From assembly GCA_026195255.1 (NCBI GenBank), contig JAPHSS010000022.1, forward strand, positions 1 to 64,000: a stretch of DNA of 64,000 bases, given 5' to 3'. The DNA is from Gammaproteobacteria bacterium. GTDB taxonomy: Bacteria; Pseudomonadota; Gammaproteobacteria; SZUA-229. A program made the translations under genes and the position numbers. Under the pieces are notes generated by a model. The model was given only the letters and a program-made list of their open reading frames with translations, did not search any database and was not told the origin of the DNA. Each line of letters starts with the position of its first letter. Position 1 is the stretch's first letter. This document shows positions 27,146 through 35,900 of the stretch, in pieces.

Positions 27146-27511
27146 TTAAACGGCGCCACCACAGCCACCACAGGAGCCGGAGCCACCTGTTTGTGCAAAT
27201 ACGTTTTTAAATACAAAGCTCTGATTCAGACCTTCAGTTTTATAGTCTACCTCTACACCGGTTAAATAACCTAGAGCAACACTATCAACATATAAATTCA
27301 GTTTTTCAGCTTCCAGAACGAAATCAAATTTAGAAGGTTGTTCTACAAGTGTCATGCCGTATGTCATGCCGCTACAACCACCACCTGAAACAAAGATACG
27401 AATACCAGATGCATCAGGCTCCTGATCAATTATTGCCGAAAGCTGATTCATCGCTTCCGGGGATATTTTTACTTCGTCAGTGAGAGTATTGATAAATTCA
27501 ACATCAGACAT
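27146..27511 (-). CDS. A-type Fe-S cluster carrier (IscA/ErpA-like)
   Basis: 121 residues from ATG 27511, chosen for its ribosome site (CAGGAGACAAAC); the longer frame start lacks one. The HesB/IscA fold is recognisable: ISPEAMNQLSAII, GIRIFVSGGGCSGMTYGM with the first conserved Cys, and VDYKTEGLNQSFVFKNVFA. The C-terminal cysteines read SCGGCGG, that is CxxC, where IscA and ErpA usually have CxC (CGCG). Family assignment is secure, but which of IscA, ErpA or SufA it replaces is not clear. It stands outside any isc or suf operon. Confidence 0.85.
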   Translation of the reverse strand: MSDVEFINTLTDEVKISPEAMNQLSAIIDQEPDASGIRIFVSGGGCSGMTYGMTLVEQPSKFDFVLEAEKLNLYVDSVALGYLTGVEVDYKTEGLNQSFVFKNVFAQTGGSGSCGGCGGAV

Positions 27512-28103
27512 GTTTGTCTCCTGTATTAGATCTTCAATTTTTGTGAATTTTAGCATGCATTTGAGCAGTAGATTTAAAAATCATGTCTAAACGTGCCTGT
27601 TACGATATTTAAAATATTTAATATCAAAAAAAGTCATGTTTCCGCTTCCATTTATAAGAAACAGGTATATTAGCAACTTATTATTAAAATATACGCTTAG
27701 TATTGACAGGATAAATTGAAATTTCATGCATTATTTATAATTACGCGGCAATATTCCATACTACCGTTTATTTGATATATATCAAATACTTTAAGCTGTT
27801 ATTGTGGGTATTAGCTTATGTTATGCATAAATAATAATAAAAACATAAGCTTTCCTTGATTTTTATCATTGAGCTATTTATATTCTCTTCAATTATAAAA
27901 AAATGAACTTAAATATTACACTCCAGAAAACAACTGGCACACAACCGGGTTTACATTAAATAATAATAATACTCTGATATTCGAGTTTTTAGAAAATAGC
28001 ATTATAAAATTCAAGTTATCGACGATTTTAAAAATAATATATCGGTAATTTTTTTGTTTTTTAAGTTAGATAATTATAAAAACCTTTACTCCAGGGGGTA
28101 AAA
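27512..28103. other. 592-bp intergenic region upstream of the cox operon
   Basis: Strongly AT-rich spacer between the divergent Fe-S carrier gene and coxB. It contains a perfect FNR/Anr-type box (27772-27785) and a 10-bp inverted repeat AGCTTATGTT / AACATAAGCT (27812-27821, 27842-27851). No reading frame or known RNA family was recognised. The length upstream of coxB leaves room for a long leader or an unannotated small RNA. Confidence 0.5.
27772..27785. promoter_or_regulatory. Perfect FNR/Anr box
   Basis: TTGAT-ATAT-ATCAA matches the FNR consensus TTGATN4ATCAA at all ten defined positions, and the symmetry extends by one T/A pair on each side. It lies 319 bp upstream of the coxB start and about 260 bp upstream of the divergent Fe-S carrier gene, so either or both could be targets. 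O2 control of an aa3 oxidase operon is plausible. Confidence 0.7.
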
Positions 28104-29216
28104 ATGAGAGCAGTAACCCGGCCATTAGGCCTAGTCTGTCTGTTGCTAGCAAGCAGCCCGACACTCGCTGAATATCAGTTGAATTTAGAGCCAGGTGTCA
28201 CCATTACCAGCCAAAATGCATATGACATTCATCAGATAGTAATGTGGATATGCGTTGTAATTGGTATCGTTGTTTACGGTGTCATGACCTACTCAATTCT
28301 TACTCATACGAAAGCCAGGGGGCATAAACCTGCGACCTTCGACGATAACCTCACCGTAGAAATACTCTGGACAGTGATCCCTGTTCTTATTCTTATCGGT
28401 ATGGCTATTCCTGCTACCTCTGCTTTACTGGCGATGGAAGATGTCTCTGATTCAGATATGTCTATCAAAGTCACCGGTTATCAGTGGAAATGGCATTACG
28501 ACTATGTAGGTGAAGATGTTAGTTTCTTCAGTAATATGAATACGCCGATGGAGCAGATTAAAAATCTTGAAGCTAAGGGTGAAAATTACCTGTTAGAAGT
28601 AGATAACAAAATCGTTGTTCCTGTTGATCAAAAGATTCGTTTCCTGTTTACATCTAATGATGTTATTCACGCCTGGTGGGTGCCGGCTTTTGGTGTTAAG
28701 AAAGACGCCATTCCCGGTTATATAAATGAAAGTTGGGCACGTATTGATGAGCCAGGTATTTACCGGGGTCAATGTGCTGAATTATGTGGTGCAAACCACG
28801 GTTTTATGCCGATTGTTGTTGAAGCTAAGTCAGAAGAAGATTATCTGGCCTGGCTAGGCGAGAAGAAAACAGCTCAGGCCGCTGCAGCTGAAAGCGGTAA
28901 TAAGGTCTGGACAATGGACGAATTAATGGCTCACGGCGAGACAGCATACAACACAAGTTGTGCGGCCTGCCACCAGGTTGGTGGTGAAGGTTTACCTAAT
29001 GTGTTCCCTGGTATTAAAGGAAGTGCTATTGCAACGGGTGATGTTGCTAAACATATTGACGTTGTTGTCAATGGTGTTGCTGGCACCGGTATGCAGGCGT
29101 TTGGCGCACAGTTAAATGATGCAGATTTAGCAGCAATTATTACTTATGAGCGTAATGCCTGGGGTAATAATGCTGGTGATATGGTTCAACCGTCCGAAAT
29201 AAAAGCGGCCCGTTAA
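28104..29216 (+). CDS. coxB: Cytochrome c oxidase subunit II with fused cytochrome c domain
   Basis: 370 residues: signal peptide (to about residue 22, TLA-EYQ), two membrane helices (about 42-65 and 88-108), the cupredoxin domain with the CuA site (HAWWVPAFGVK near residue 190 and GQCAELCGANHGFMP near 220), then a class I cytochrome c domain with CAACH (near 292) and a probable Met ligand in GTGMQAFG. The caa3-type fusion lets cytochrome c electrons enter through the extra heme. First gene of the coxB-coxA-ctaG-coxC operon; ribosome site CCAGGGGGTAAAA. Length is normal for the fused form. Confidence 0.97.
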   Translation: MRAVTRPLGLVCLLLASSPTLAEYQLNLEPGVTITSQNAYDIHQIVMWICVVIGIVVYGVMTYSILTHTKARGHKPATFDDNLTVEILWTVIPVLILIGMAIPATSALLAMEDVSDSDMSIKVTGYQWKWHYDYVGEDVSFFSNMNTPMEQIKNLEAKGENYLLEVDNKIVVPVDQKIRFLFTSNDVIHAWWVPAFGVKKDAIPGYINESWARIDEPGIYRGQCAELCGANHGFMPIVVEAKSEEDYLAWLGEKKTAQAAAAESGNKVWTMDELMAHGETAYNTSCAACHQVGGEGLPNVFPGIKGSAIATGDVAKHIDVVVNGVAGTGMQAFGAQLNDADLAAIITYERNAWGNNAGDMVQPSEIKAAR

Positions 29217-29240
29217 TTTAGACTTAAAAAAGAGGCAAAC

Positions 29241-30830
29241 ATGAACGCTGTAGTAGAAGAACATCATGATCACGATCATAAGCCTACTGGCATAGGTCGG
29301 TGGCTGTTTAGTACAAATCATAAAGACATTGGAAGCATGTATCTGTGGTTCGCTTTTACCATGTTTTTTATTGGTGGCGCCTTAGCGTTATTAATTCGTG
29401 CTGAATTATTTCAACCCGGTATGCAAATTGTAGAACCGGAATTTTTTAACCAGCTAACAACGCTGCACGGTTTAATCATGGTTTTTGGTGTGATTATGCC
29501 AGCTTTCGTTGGTTTAGCTAACTGGCAGTTACCAATGATGATTGGTGCTCCTGATATGGCATTACCACGCATGAATAACTGGAGTTTCTGGTTATTACCG
29601 GCTGCCTTTGGTTTGCTGCTTGCCAGTTTGGTAATGAGTATTATGGGGCTTGGCTCTGCGCCAAACTTTGGCTGGACATTCTATGCGCCACTCTCCACTA
29701 CTTATGGGCCAGATAGTACTGATTACTTCATCTTCTCGGTTCACCTGATGGGGATATCATCTGTTATGGGCGCAATTAATGTAATAGCGACCATTATGAA
29801 TCTACGTGCTCCTGGCATGACATATATGAAGATGCCTATTTTTGTATGGACATGGTTCATTACTGCATACTTACTGATTGCAGTTATGCCTGTATTGGCG
29901 GGCGTTGTCACAATGATGTTAACCGATAGAAACTTCGGCACCAGCTTCTTTGATGCGGCAGGTGGTGGTGATCCGGTCATGTTCCAGCATGTATTCTGGT
30001 TCTTTGGTCATCCTGAAGTGTATATTATGATTTTACCGGCTTTTGGTATTGTCTCTTCAATTGTGCCTACCTTCTCTCGTAAACCATTATTTGGTTATAG
30101 CTCGATGGTATATGCAACGGCTTCGATTGCATTTCTTTCGTTCATTGTATGGGCTCACCACATGTTTACAGTGGGTATGCCAGTTGCGGGTGAACTCTTC
30201 TTTATGTATTCAACCATGTTAATCGCGATACCTACGGGTGTTAAAGTTTTTAACTGGATTTCTACAATGTGGAGAGGTGCATTAACATTTGAAACACCGA
30301 TGTTATTCGCAATCGCCTTTATCTTCCTGTTCACCATGGGTGGGTTTACCGGTTTGATGTTATGTATTGCGCCTGCTGATTTTCAGTATCACGACACCTA
30401 CTTTGTGGTAGCTCACTTCCACTACGTATTGGTAACGGGTGCGGCCTTCTCTATTATGGCTGCGGTATATTTCTGGTTACCAAAATGGACCGGTAATATG
30501 TATGACGAGAAACTGGGTAAACTGCATTTCTGGTTAACCTGTATCTCTGCGAACGTTTTATTCTTCCCAATGCATTTCGTCGGTCTGGCAGGTATGCCTC
30601 GTCGTATTCCAGATTATGCACTGCAATTTGCAGAGTTTAATCAGATTGCGTCTGTTGGTGCATTTGTATTTGGTTTCTCACAGTTAATCTTCTTATACGT
30701 TGTTATTAAATGCGTTAGGGGTGGTGAGAAAGCAACAGATAAAGTTTGGGAAGGCGCGCACGGTCTGGAATTTGATCTTCCATCACCTGCTCCATTCCAC
30801 AGCTACACAACTCCACCTGTAGTTAAATAG
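29241..30830 (+). CDS. coxA: Cytochrome c oxidase subunit I (aa3-type)
   Basis: 529 residues with twelve membrane helices. Conserved ligands are present: TLHGLIM (heme a), HVFWFFGHPEVYIMILPAFG with the His-Tyr of the CuB site and D-channel/K-channel-type residues, WAHHMF for CuB, and HDTYFVVAHFHYVL for heme a3 and heme a. It reduces O2 to water while pumping protons. Start ATG after AAAAGAGGCAAAC, 24 bp after coxB. The short N-terminal extension is His-rich (EEHHDHDHK), which is common in proteobacterial CoxA. Confidence 0.98.
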   Translation: MNAVVEEHHDHDHKPTGIGRWLFSTNHKDIGSMYLWFAFTMFFIGGALALLIRAELFQPGMQIVEPEFFNQLTTLHGLIMVFGVIMPAFVGLANWQLPMMIGAPDMALPRMNNWSFWLLPAAFGLLLASLVMSIMGLGSAPNFGWTFYAPLSTTYGPDSTDYFIFSVHLMGISSVMGAINVIATIMNLRAPGMTYMKMPIFVWTWFITAYLLIAVMPVLAGVVTMMLTDRNFGTSFFDAAGGGDPVMFQHVFWFFGHPEVYIMILPAFGIVSSIVPTFSRKPLFGYSSMVYATASIAFLSFIVWAHHMFTVGMPVAGELFFMYSTMLIAIPTGVKVFNWISTMWRGALTFETPMLFAIAFIFLFTMGGFTGLMLCIAPADFQYHDTYFVVAHFHYVLVTGAAFSIMAAVYFWLPKWTGNMYDEKLGKLHFWLTCISANVLFFPMHFVGLAGMPRRIPDYALQFAEFNQIASVGAFVFGFSQLIFLYVVIKCVRGGEKATDKVWEGAHGLEFDLPSPAPFHSYTTPPVVK

Positions 30831-30845
30831 GCAGAGGCGCGGAAA

Positions 30846-31442
30846 ATGTCAGTGCAAACAGAAAAGCAGACAACAGATAATCCAAAAATTATCGGTAAGT
30901 TACTGCTGGTTGTAGTAGCGATGTTTGGTTTTGGTTTTGCACTGGTTCCGTTATATGACGTGTTTTGCGATATAACCGGTTTGAATGGAAAGACAGGTGA
31001 CAAAGTTCATTTTGAAACTGCTCCGATTGTAGACGAAAGTCGTTTGGTTAAAATTACTTTTCTGGCCAGCCTGAATGAATCTATGCCGTGGGAATTTAAA
31101 CCTCAGCAAAATTTTATTGAGGTTCATCCAGGAAAACCAACTACGATTAATTATATTGCTAGAAACATGTCCAGTAAGAGTATCGTAGGTAATGCTGTAC
31201 CTAGCGTTTCACCAGGTTTAGCTGCTGCCTACTTTCAAAAAACTGAATGCTTTTGCTTTACCCGGCAAGAGCTAAAAGCAGGAGAAGAAAAAATCATGCC
31301 GGTTACGTTTATTGTTGATAGTGAATTATCAGATGATATAAATGAAATCGCATTGTCCTATACTTTCTTTATCAGTAAACAAAATAACGAAGATTTGGCA
31401 GATAATACTTTAACCGCTAAGTCTATTAATACTTTCAAGTAA
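30846..31442 (+). CDS. ctaG: CtaG/Cox11, copper chaperone for the CuB site
   Basis: 198 residues: one N-terminal membrane helix (about 17-38) then a periplasmic immunoglobulin-like domain. The copper motif CFCFTRQEL (near residue 137) and the preceding TGLNGKT and WEFKP segments are hallmarks of Cox11. It delivers copper to CuB of subunit I during assembly. It lies 15 bp after coxA and 15 bp before coxC, in the usual order of proteobacterial cox operons. Confidence 0.96.
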   Translation: MSVQTEKQTTDNPKIIGKLLLVVVAMFGFGFALVPLYDVFCDITGLNGKTGDKVHFETAPIVDESRLVKITFLASLNESMPWEFKPQQNFIEVHPGKPTTINYIARNMSSKSIVGNAVPSVSPGLAAAYFQKTECFCFTRQELKAGEEKIMPVTFIVDSELSDDINEIALSYTFFISKQNNEDLADNTLTAKSINTFK

Positions 31443-31457
31443 TCAGGATTAACTATT

Positions 31458-32333
31458 ATGAGTACTGCAAGTCACGGTGAATATTATATTCCAGAGCCAA
31501 GTAAATGGCCCATAGTTGGTACAGTTGCATTAACTACTTCAGTTATTGGTGCAGTAAATACAATACATGCAGGTGAAATGAGTCTACTGCTTCCAGTTGG
31601 TTTATTAATGATAGCCTATTTGTTCTTTGGCTGGTTCGGTTCGGTTATAGATGAATCTATGGCAGGTAAATATAGTGCGCAGGTAGATAAGTCATTCCGT
31701 CTTGGTATGATGTGGTTTATTTTTTCTGAAGTCATGTTCTTTGCGGCATTCTTTGGCGCATTATTCTATGCAAGAGTATTGTCTGTGCCCTGGTTAGGCG
31801 GCGCTGGAAATAACGCGGCTACCCACGAGTTTTTGTGGCCGGCTTTCGAAGCAGTCTGGCCATTATTAAGCAACCCTGATAATACAAAAATTGTTGCCCC
31901 GGCAGAAGCCATGGGTGCAATGGGTTTGCCTGCAATAAATACAGCTATATTATTAACATCTAGTGTGACTTTAACCTGGGCGCATCATGCATTGCGTGCG
32001 GGAAATCGTTTACATCTTAATTTGGGCTTAGGGATTACAGTATTACTGGGTTGTATATTTCTTGTGTTACAGGTTGAAGAATATATACACGCCTATAATG
32101 AATTAGGTCTTACTATGTCGTCAGGCATTTATGGTAGCACCTTCTTTCTGTTAACAGGTTTCCATGGTTTCCATGTAACAATGGGTACAACTATGTTACT
32201 GGTGATTTTAATTCGTTGCTTGAAAGGTCATTTTACGGCTGACAATCATTTTGGTTTTGAAGCGGTTGCCTGGTACTGGCATTTTGTTGATGTGGTCTGG
32301 TTAGGTCTTTATATATTTGTGTATTGGTTATAA
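31458..32333 (+). CDS. coxC: Cytochrome c oxidase subunit III
   Basis: 291 residues, seven membrane helices. The segments SEVMFFAAFFGALFYAR, WAHHALRAGNR, LQVEEYIHAY, GFHGFHVTMGTTML and the C-terminal WYWHFVDVVWLGLYIFVYWL are characteristic of subunit III. It stabilises the proton-pumping core. Last gene of the operon before a strong hairpin terminator. A moderately long loop with NNAATHEFLWPAFEAVWPLL after the third helix is common in the longer proteobacterial form. Confidence 0.97.
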   Translation: MSTASHGEYYIPEPSKWPIVGTVALTTSVIGAVNTIHAGEMSLLLPVGLLMIAYLFFGWFGSVIDESMAGKYSAQVDKSFRLGMMWFIFSEVMFFAAFFGALFYARVLSVPWLGGAGNNAATHEFLWPAFEAVWPLLSNPDNTKIVAPAEAMGAMGLPAINTAILLTSSVTLTWAHHALRAGNRLHLNLGLGITVLLGCIFLVLQVEEYIHAYNELGLTMSSGIYGSTFFLLTGFHGFHVTMGTTMLLVILIRCLKGHFTADNHFGFEAVAWYWHFVDVVWLGLYIFVYWL

Positions 32334-32340
32334 CTATAAA

Positions 32341-32390
32341 CAAGTCGTAAGTCATCAGGCTTTTAAAATTTGACTTACGACTTGTTTTTA
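32341..32390 (+). terminator. Hairpin terminator after coxC built from AAGTC repeats
   Basis: Perfect 14-bp arms (CAAGTCGTAAGTCA at 32341-32354, TGACTTACGACTTG at 32371-32384), 16-nt loop, then TTTTTA. It should end the cox operon. The same AAGTCGTAAGTC heptamer pair recurs in the tgt-queA spacer at 48.1-48.3 kb. Confidence 0.85.
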
Positions 32391-32591
32391 TAATCCGTGT
32401 GGCTGTATTAATCCTAACGCCTGTCCAATTAAAAGCAGAATAAAAATTCCAGCAGAGAGCCCTATTCTCCAGCTTAGAGATTTAATTAATTTATCAGAAT
32501 TCCCTTTGTTGTTCACAAGATGATATAGTGCTGTACCTAAACTAATGAAAACAAAAATTAGTAATACAATAAGAACAATTTTAAAAATCAC
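32388..32591 (-). CDS. DUF2909-type small twin-helix membrane protein
   Basis: 67 residues with two hydrophobic helices (about 3-24 and 46-63) separated by a short polar stretch (NNKGNSDKLIKSLSWRIGLS). This is the size and layout of DUF2909, commonly found among cytochrome oxidase genes in gammaproteobacteria and thought to affect oxidase assembly or stability; function unproven. It runs opposite to the surrounding cox genes and its stop abuts the terminator of coxC. Confidence 0.75.
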   Translation of the reverse strand: MIFKIVLIVLLIFVFISLGTALYHLVNNKGNSDKLIKSLSWRIGLSAGIFILLLIGQALGLIQPHGL

Positions 32592-32654
32592 TTTATTAAC
32601 CTCTTATTCAAAGTATAAATTTGTAACAAAGCCAAACCAGGTGTCAACTCAGGT

Positions 32655-33377
32655 ATGCAGTTTAAACAGTATCAATTTAAAGCTACACTTATACCTAGTC
32701 TAATAACAGTTGCCCTACTTTATGTAATGATATCACTTGGTTTATGGCAACTCGACAGAGCAGAGTATAAAGCCAATATACAATCATTAATAGAGAGTAA
32801 ACAGGGTACGGCCACTATTTCTTTAGATTCAATTGAGGAAGAAGAAAACTGGTTATATCAGCCGGTGTTTGTTTCAGGGAAATATGATTTACAGCATCAT
32901 ATTTATCTGGATAATCAGGTTAATAATATGCTTGCAGGATATAGTGTTTTTACTCCGCTAAAAATTACTGATGATCTTGCAATTTTAGTTAATCGAGGCT
33001 GGCTACCGGTTGGTAATAGTCGTGCAAGTTTGCCTGATATTAGTGTGACTTCAGAAGCGCTGCGTATAGATGGCCTGCTCTCCCACGCGCCATCAAAAAT
33101 ATTGGTCCTATCAGACAATGCAAATAGCTATTTGCAATGGCCAGCTGTATTGCAGTATGTAGATATTAACGAAATTGAAAAACACTTAGATTATAAATTA
33201 TTGCCAATGATTATTATTATGGATCAGCCTACACAAACAAAATTACAGTCTTTACCCATAAAAATTAATATGCGAAGTGAAAAACATACAGCATATGCAT
33301 TTCAATGGTTCGGGCTTTCATTAACGTTATTAATCATATACATTGTGGTTAATACAAAAAACACAAAGAAAATTTAA
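32655..33377 (+). CDS. surf1: SURF1 family cytochrome oxidase assembly protein
   Basis: 240 residues with one helix at each end (about 12-32 and 216-234) and a periplasmic loop. Family features: LGLWQLDRAEYKANI, the PVFVSGKYDLQHHIYLDNQ strand, VNRGWLPVG, and HTAYAFQWFGL before the last helix. SURF1 assists heme a insertion into subunit I. It starts 64 bp after the divergent DUF2909 gene and is followed after 8 bp by the SCO-like gene. The loop is shorter than in mitochondrial SURF1, as usual in bacteria. Confidence 0.9.
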   Translation: MQFKQYQFKATLIPSLITVALLYVMISLGLWQLDRAEYKANIQSLIESKQGTATISLDSIEEEENWLYQPVFVSGKYDLQHHIYLDNQVNNMLAGYSVFTPLKITDDLAILVNRGWLPVGNSRASLPDISVTSEALRIDGLLSHAPSKILVLSDNANSYLQWPAVLQYVDINEIEKHLDYKLLPMIIIMDQPTQTKLQSLPIKINMRSEKHTAYAFQWFGLSLTLLIIYIVVNTKNTKKI

Positions 33378-33385
33378 GGTTATAT

Positions 33386-33991
33386 ATGACTAACGAAGTT
33401 GCAGATCAGGCACACGAAAAACGCAGTAATTTAGCTTTATGGGTGCTAACAGCCTCATTTTTTATTCCAGCATTTTTAGCTTATATTTATTTTTATTATG
33501 GCGATAGACCTGCTATTAAAAGCAATGGTGAGTTAATTATACCTGTTGTGGATATACACACTTTGGGAATGACTGGAACCGCTGGTGCTGAGTTATCTGA
33601 AGAAGAATTAACACCCCACTGGCGGATGCTTTACTTTGTGGGTTCTAGTTGCGATTCAAGCTGTCAAACCAGCTTATATAATATGCGACAGATTAACATT
33701 GGAATTGGCAAATACCAGGACCGTGTAAATCACGGTATCGTGCATTTAGCGGAGCCTGATGAAGCGTTCGTTGAATTAATAGAAAAAGAACATAAAGCGG
33801 CTGGGCGTATTTATACAACTATAGATAAAATATCATCTATTACAGAACTGGAAGCGAATCCATCACAATTGCAATCTATATACCTGGTAGATCCTCTAGG
33901 TAATATCATGATGCATTTTCCGAAAGATCTTGAGCCAAAGCTGATAAATAAGGATATGAATAAATTATTAAAAGTTTCTCGTTTGCGTTAA
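33386..33991 (+). CDS. Membrane-anchored SCO-like thioredoxin-fold protein of the cox cluster
   Basis: 201 residues: N-terminal cytoplasmic part, one helix (about 17-39), then a periplasmic domain with WRMLYFVGSSCDSSCQTSLYNMRQI. The CxxxC spacing is that of SCO copper chaperones, although overall similarity to SCO1 is low and the distal SCO His is not obvious. Conserved in cox clusters between SURF1 and CtaA, where it is usually called a cytochrome oxidase-associated membrane protein. Probably helps copper loading or thiol handling of CuA. Overlaps in role with the SCO1-like gene at 41.8 kb. Confidence 0.7.
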   Translation: MTNEVADQAHEKRSNLALWVLTASFFIPAFLAYIYFYYGDRPAIKSNGELIIPVVDIHTLGMTGTAGAELSEEELTPHWRMLYFVGSSCDSSCQTSLYNMRQINIGIGKYQDRVNHGIVHLAEPDEAFVELIEKEHKAAGRIYTTIDKISSITELEANPSQLQSIYLVDPLGNIMMHFPKDLEPKLINKDMNKLLKVSRLR

Positions 33992-34029
33992 ATAATAACT
34001 CCAGGCGTCTAGTGCAGCTTTAGATGTAA

Positions 34030-34275
34030 TTATGGTGCTGCATAATGCATAACTAGCTGTACAACGCCAACAACACTCAAAATAAATACAATAACAAATA
34101 TTATGCCGGCAGCTATAAATGTGGATGGCTTGCCATGCTCAAAATCTCTTTCTCTATTGCTTTTGGTTTGAATACCACTTGCTGCAAAAATCGTACTCTT
34201 TAATACATTTAGAAAACCTGTGCCTTTGCCTTTATCTTTGTTTATTTCGTCCACAACTGCCTCACTATTAATCAT
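34030..34275 (-). CDS. DUF2970 family small membrane protein
   Basis: 81 residues with a basic N-terminal half and one C-terminal helix (about 54-76). The stretch FLNVLKSTIFAASGIQTKSNRERDFEHGKPSTFI is the conserved core of DUF2970: a short amphipathic region, then the ER-DF segment before the helix. Members sit next to cytochrome oxidase genes in many proteobacteria, function unknown. It is on the opposite strand to the SCO-like gene with which it converges. Confidence 0.8.
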   Translation of the reverse strand: MINSEAVVDEINKDKGKGTGFLNVLKSTIFAASGIQTKSNRERDFEHGKPSTFIAAGIIFVIVFILSVVGVVQLVMHYAAP

Positions 34276-34574
34276 TATTTTTTAATTAATATCAATCAAC
34301 TTATCATACACTGAGGACATGTGATTTGTATATTTATTAGGGAATTTTTCGCTTATTTATTAATAATTTAAATATTTATAATATATTACTTCACTTAACG
34401 TAAATACCTATGTTATATAAGTAGTTAAGTTTATTTAATCAGTCTTAATTAGTAATATTTTTATCTCAAATGTTAAAAAATATGGCGATAATTTACAGAA
34501 TAAGTTCTATACTTATATTCATGTAGCTTATTGGTCAAATAAGTAATATTTCAAATAATACGGAGTATCAATAA
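34276..34574. other. 299-bp intergenic region, nothing recognised
   Basis: AT-rich spacer between the divergent DUF2970 and YIP1-like genes. No frame, clear operator or hairpin terminator is visible. Confidence 0.35.
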
Positions 34575-35156
34575 ATGCTGTTCAAACACTTTTGTCATGT
34601 ATATAAACCTAAAGAATGTTTACGTGATGCGGATCGCGAACCTGCCCAGATTACGGACATTTTACTCCACGTTGCAGTACTATCATTAATACCAACGATT
34701 TGTGTCTATATAGCGACAGTTCATATCGGCTGGGATCTCGGTATAGGTACTCTGTTCTTTATGACAGCCGATAAAGCGATAATCGCTGCCCTGGCTGCAT
34801 TTTTGTGTCTTAATATCGGTGTATATGGTCTGGGTTATGCTATCTGCTGGTTTGGGAAAACATTTGATTTAAACCCTAAACCCTTACACTGTACTGAATT
34901 AGCGGTATTCTCTTCATTACCATTGTTTCTGCTTGGTTTTGTTGCTTTATACCCTGTCTTGTATATCAACGTACTAGCGGGTCTGATTGCAATAGCAGCA
35001 GCTGTTTATCTGTTGTACACAGGCATGCCTATCTTTATGCATATACCTATAGAAAAAGGTTTTGTTTACTCAACATGGGTGGTTACAATCGGTCTGGTTA
35101 TGCTTGTTGTTTTTCTTGGTGCTGCAATCTTCTTTATTTCAGCAACCTCGACTTAA
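34575..35156 (+). CDS. YIP1 family membrane protein
   Basis: 193 residues with about five membrane helices. The N-terminal VYKPKECLRDADREP followed by helices, and the CTELAVFSSLPLFLLGF and YTGMPIFMHIP segments, fit the bacterial Yip1 domain (PF04893). Function in bacteria is unknown. A strong bidirectional terminator follows. Its ribosome site ACGGAGTATCAATAA is clear. Confidence 0.75.
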   Translation: MLFKHFCHVYKPKECLRDADREPAQITDILLHVAVLSLIPTICVYIATVHIGWDLGIGTLFFMTADKAIIAALAAFLCLNIGVYGLGYAICWFGKTFDLNPKPLHCTELAVFSSLPLFLLGFVALYPVLYINVLAGLIAIAAAVYLLYTGMPIFMHIPIEKGFVYSTWVVTIGLVMLVVFLGAAIFFISATST

Positions 35157-35182
35157 AAGCTTAAAAGTATTTTCGTTTATTT

Positions 35183-35214
35183 ACTAAAAAACCCGCATAT
35201 GCGGGTTTTTTAGT
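35183..35214. terminator. Bidirectional hairpin terminator
   Basis: A 32-bp perfect palindrome: A-rich left flank, GC-rich core ACCCGCATATGCGGGT, T-rich right flank. It gives a stem plus U-run on both strands. It ends the YIP1-like gene in the plus direction; no minus-strand gene is directly served. Confidence 0.9.
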
Positions 35215-35329
35215 TTCTAACTAAATATACCGTTTATCCAATATATAAATTCAAAGGTGCTGTCTGTCTATACTTGTAAATGAACACGGTTTTCTAGGCT
35301 ACACACTCACTACAAACAGGAGAGCCCAA

Positions 35330-35836
35330 ATGAGAAAACGACTCTATTTTTTACTCCCTGATCTGGGAGAAGCGTCTAAAACAGTTGATGAACTTTTACT
35401 CGCAAGAATTGATGAGAAACATATTCATGTTATGGCTAAACAGGGTGTAGATTTAGGTGATCTACCTGAAGCCAGTATTTTTCAGACAAGTGATATCGTA
35501 CACGGGGTTGAGACAGGTATAGTTATAGGCGGTATCACTGGTCTCGTGGCTAGCATTATAGCGATTACAGCATTACAGGTTGGTTCTGTGATGGGTCTAA
35601 TTGTACTAGGCTGCACACTATTTGGCGCGGGCTTTGGTGTCTGGACGTCGGCAATGATTGGTTCAAGTACGAAAAATTCGAGGTTAAAAGAATTTGAGCT
35701 ATCTATGGAAGAAGGTAAAATACTTCTAATAGCTGATGTGCCAATAGATAAAGTAGATGATATTAATCATAAAATGCAGGCACATAAAGAAACTATTATG
35801 GGTGGCTCTGACCCCAGTATACCGGTATTTCCATAA
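35330..35836 (+). CDS. DUF1269-like small membrane protein
   Basis: 168 residues: an N-terminal soluble part (RLYFLLPDLGEASKTVDELLLARI), two close Gly-rich helices (about 66-90 and 91-113), and a C-terminal soluble part (MEEGKILLIADVPIDKVDDINHKM). This fits the DUF1269 class, in which a Gly-rich hairpin is framed by ferredoxin-like strands. Function unknown. Good ribosome site (AACAGGAGAGCCCAA). A hairpin terminator follows and it converges on ctaB. Confidence 0.65.
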   Translation: MRKRLYFLLPDLGEASKTVDELLLARIDEKHIHVMAKQGVDLGDLPEASIFQTSDIVHGVETGIVIGGITGLVASIIAITALQVGSVMGLIVLGCTLFGAGFGVWTSAMIGSSTKNSRLKEFELSMEEGKILLIADVPIDKVDDINHKMQAHKETIMGGSDPSIPVFP

Positions 35837-35847
35837 GTTCTAAATCT

Positions 35848-35883
35848 AGTAGGTTGATAATTATAATTACCAACCTACTTTAT
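35848..35883 (+). terminator. Hairpin terminator after the DUF1269-like gene
   Basis: AGTAGGTTG (35848-35856) pairs with CAACCTACT (35871-35879) around an AT-rich 14-nt loop and is followed by TTTATAT. It lies 12 bp after the stop codon and before the convergent ctaB. Confidence 0.7.
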
Positions 35884-35900
35884 ATATAAATGAAATTAGT

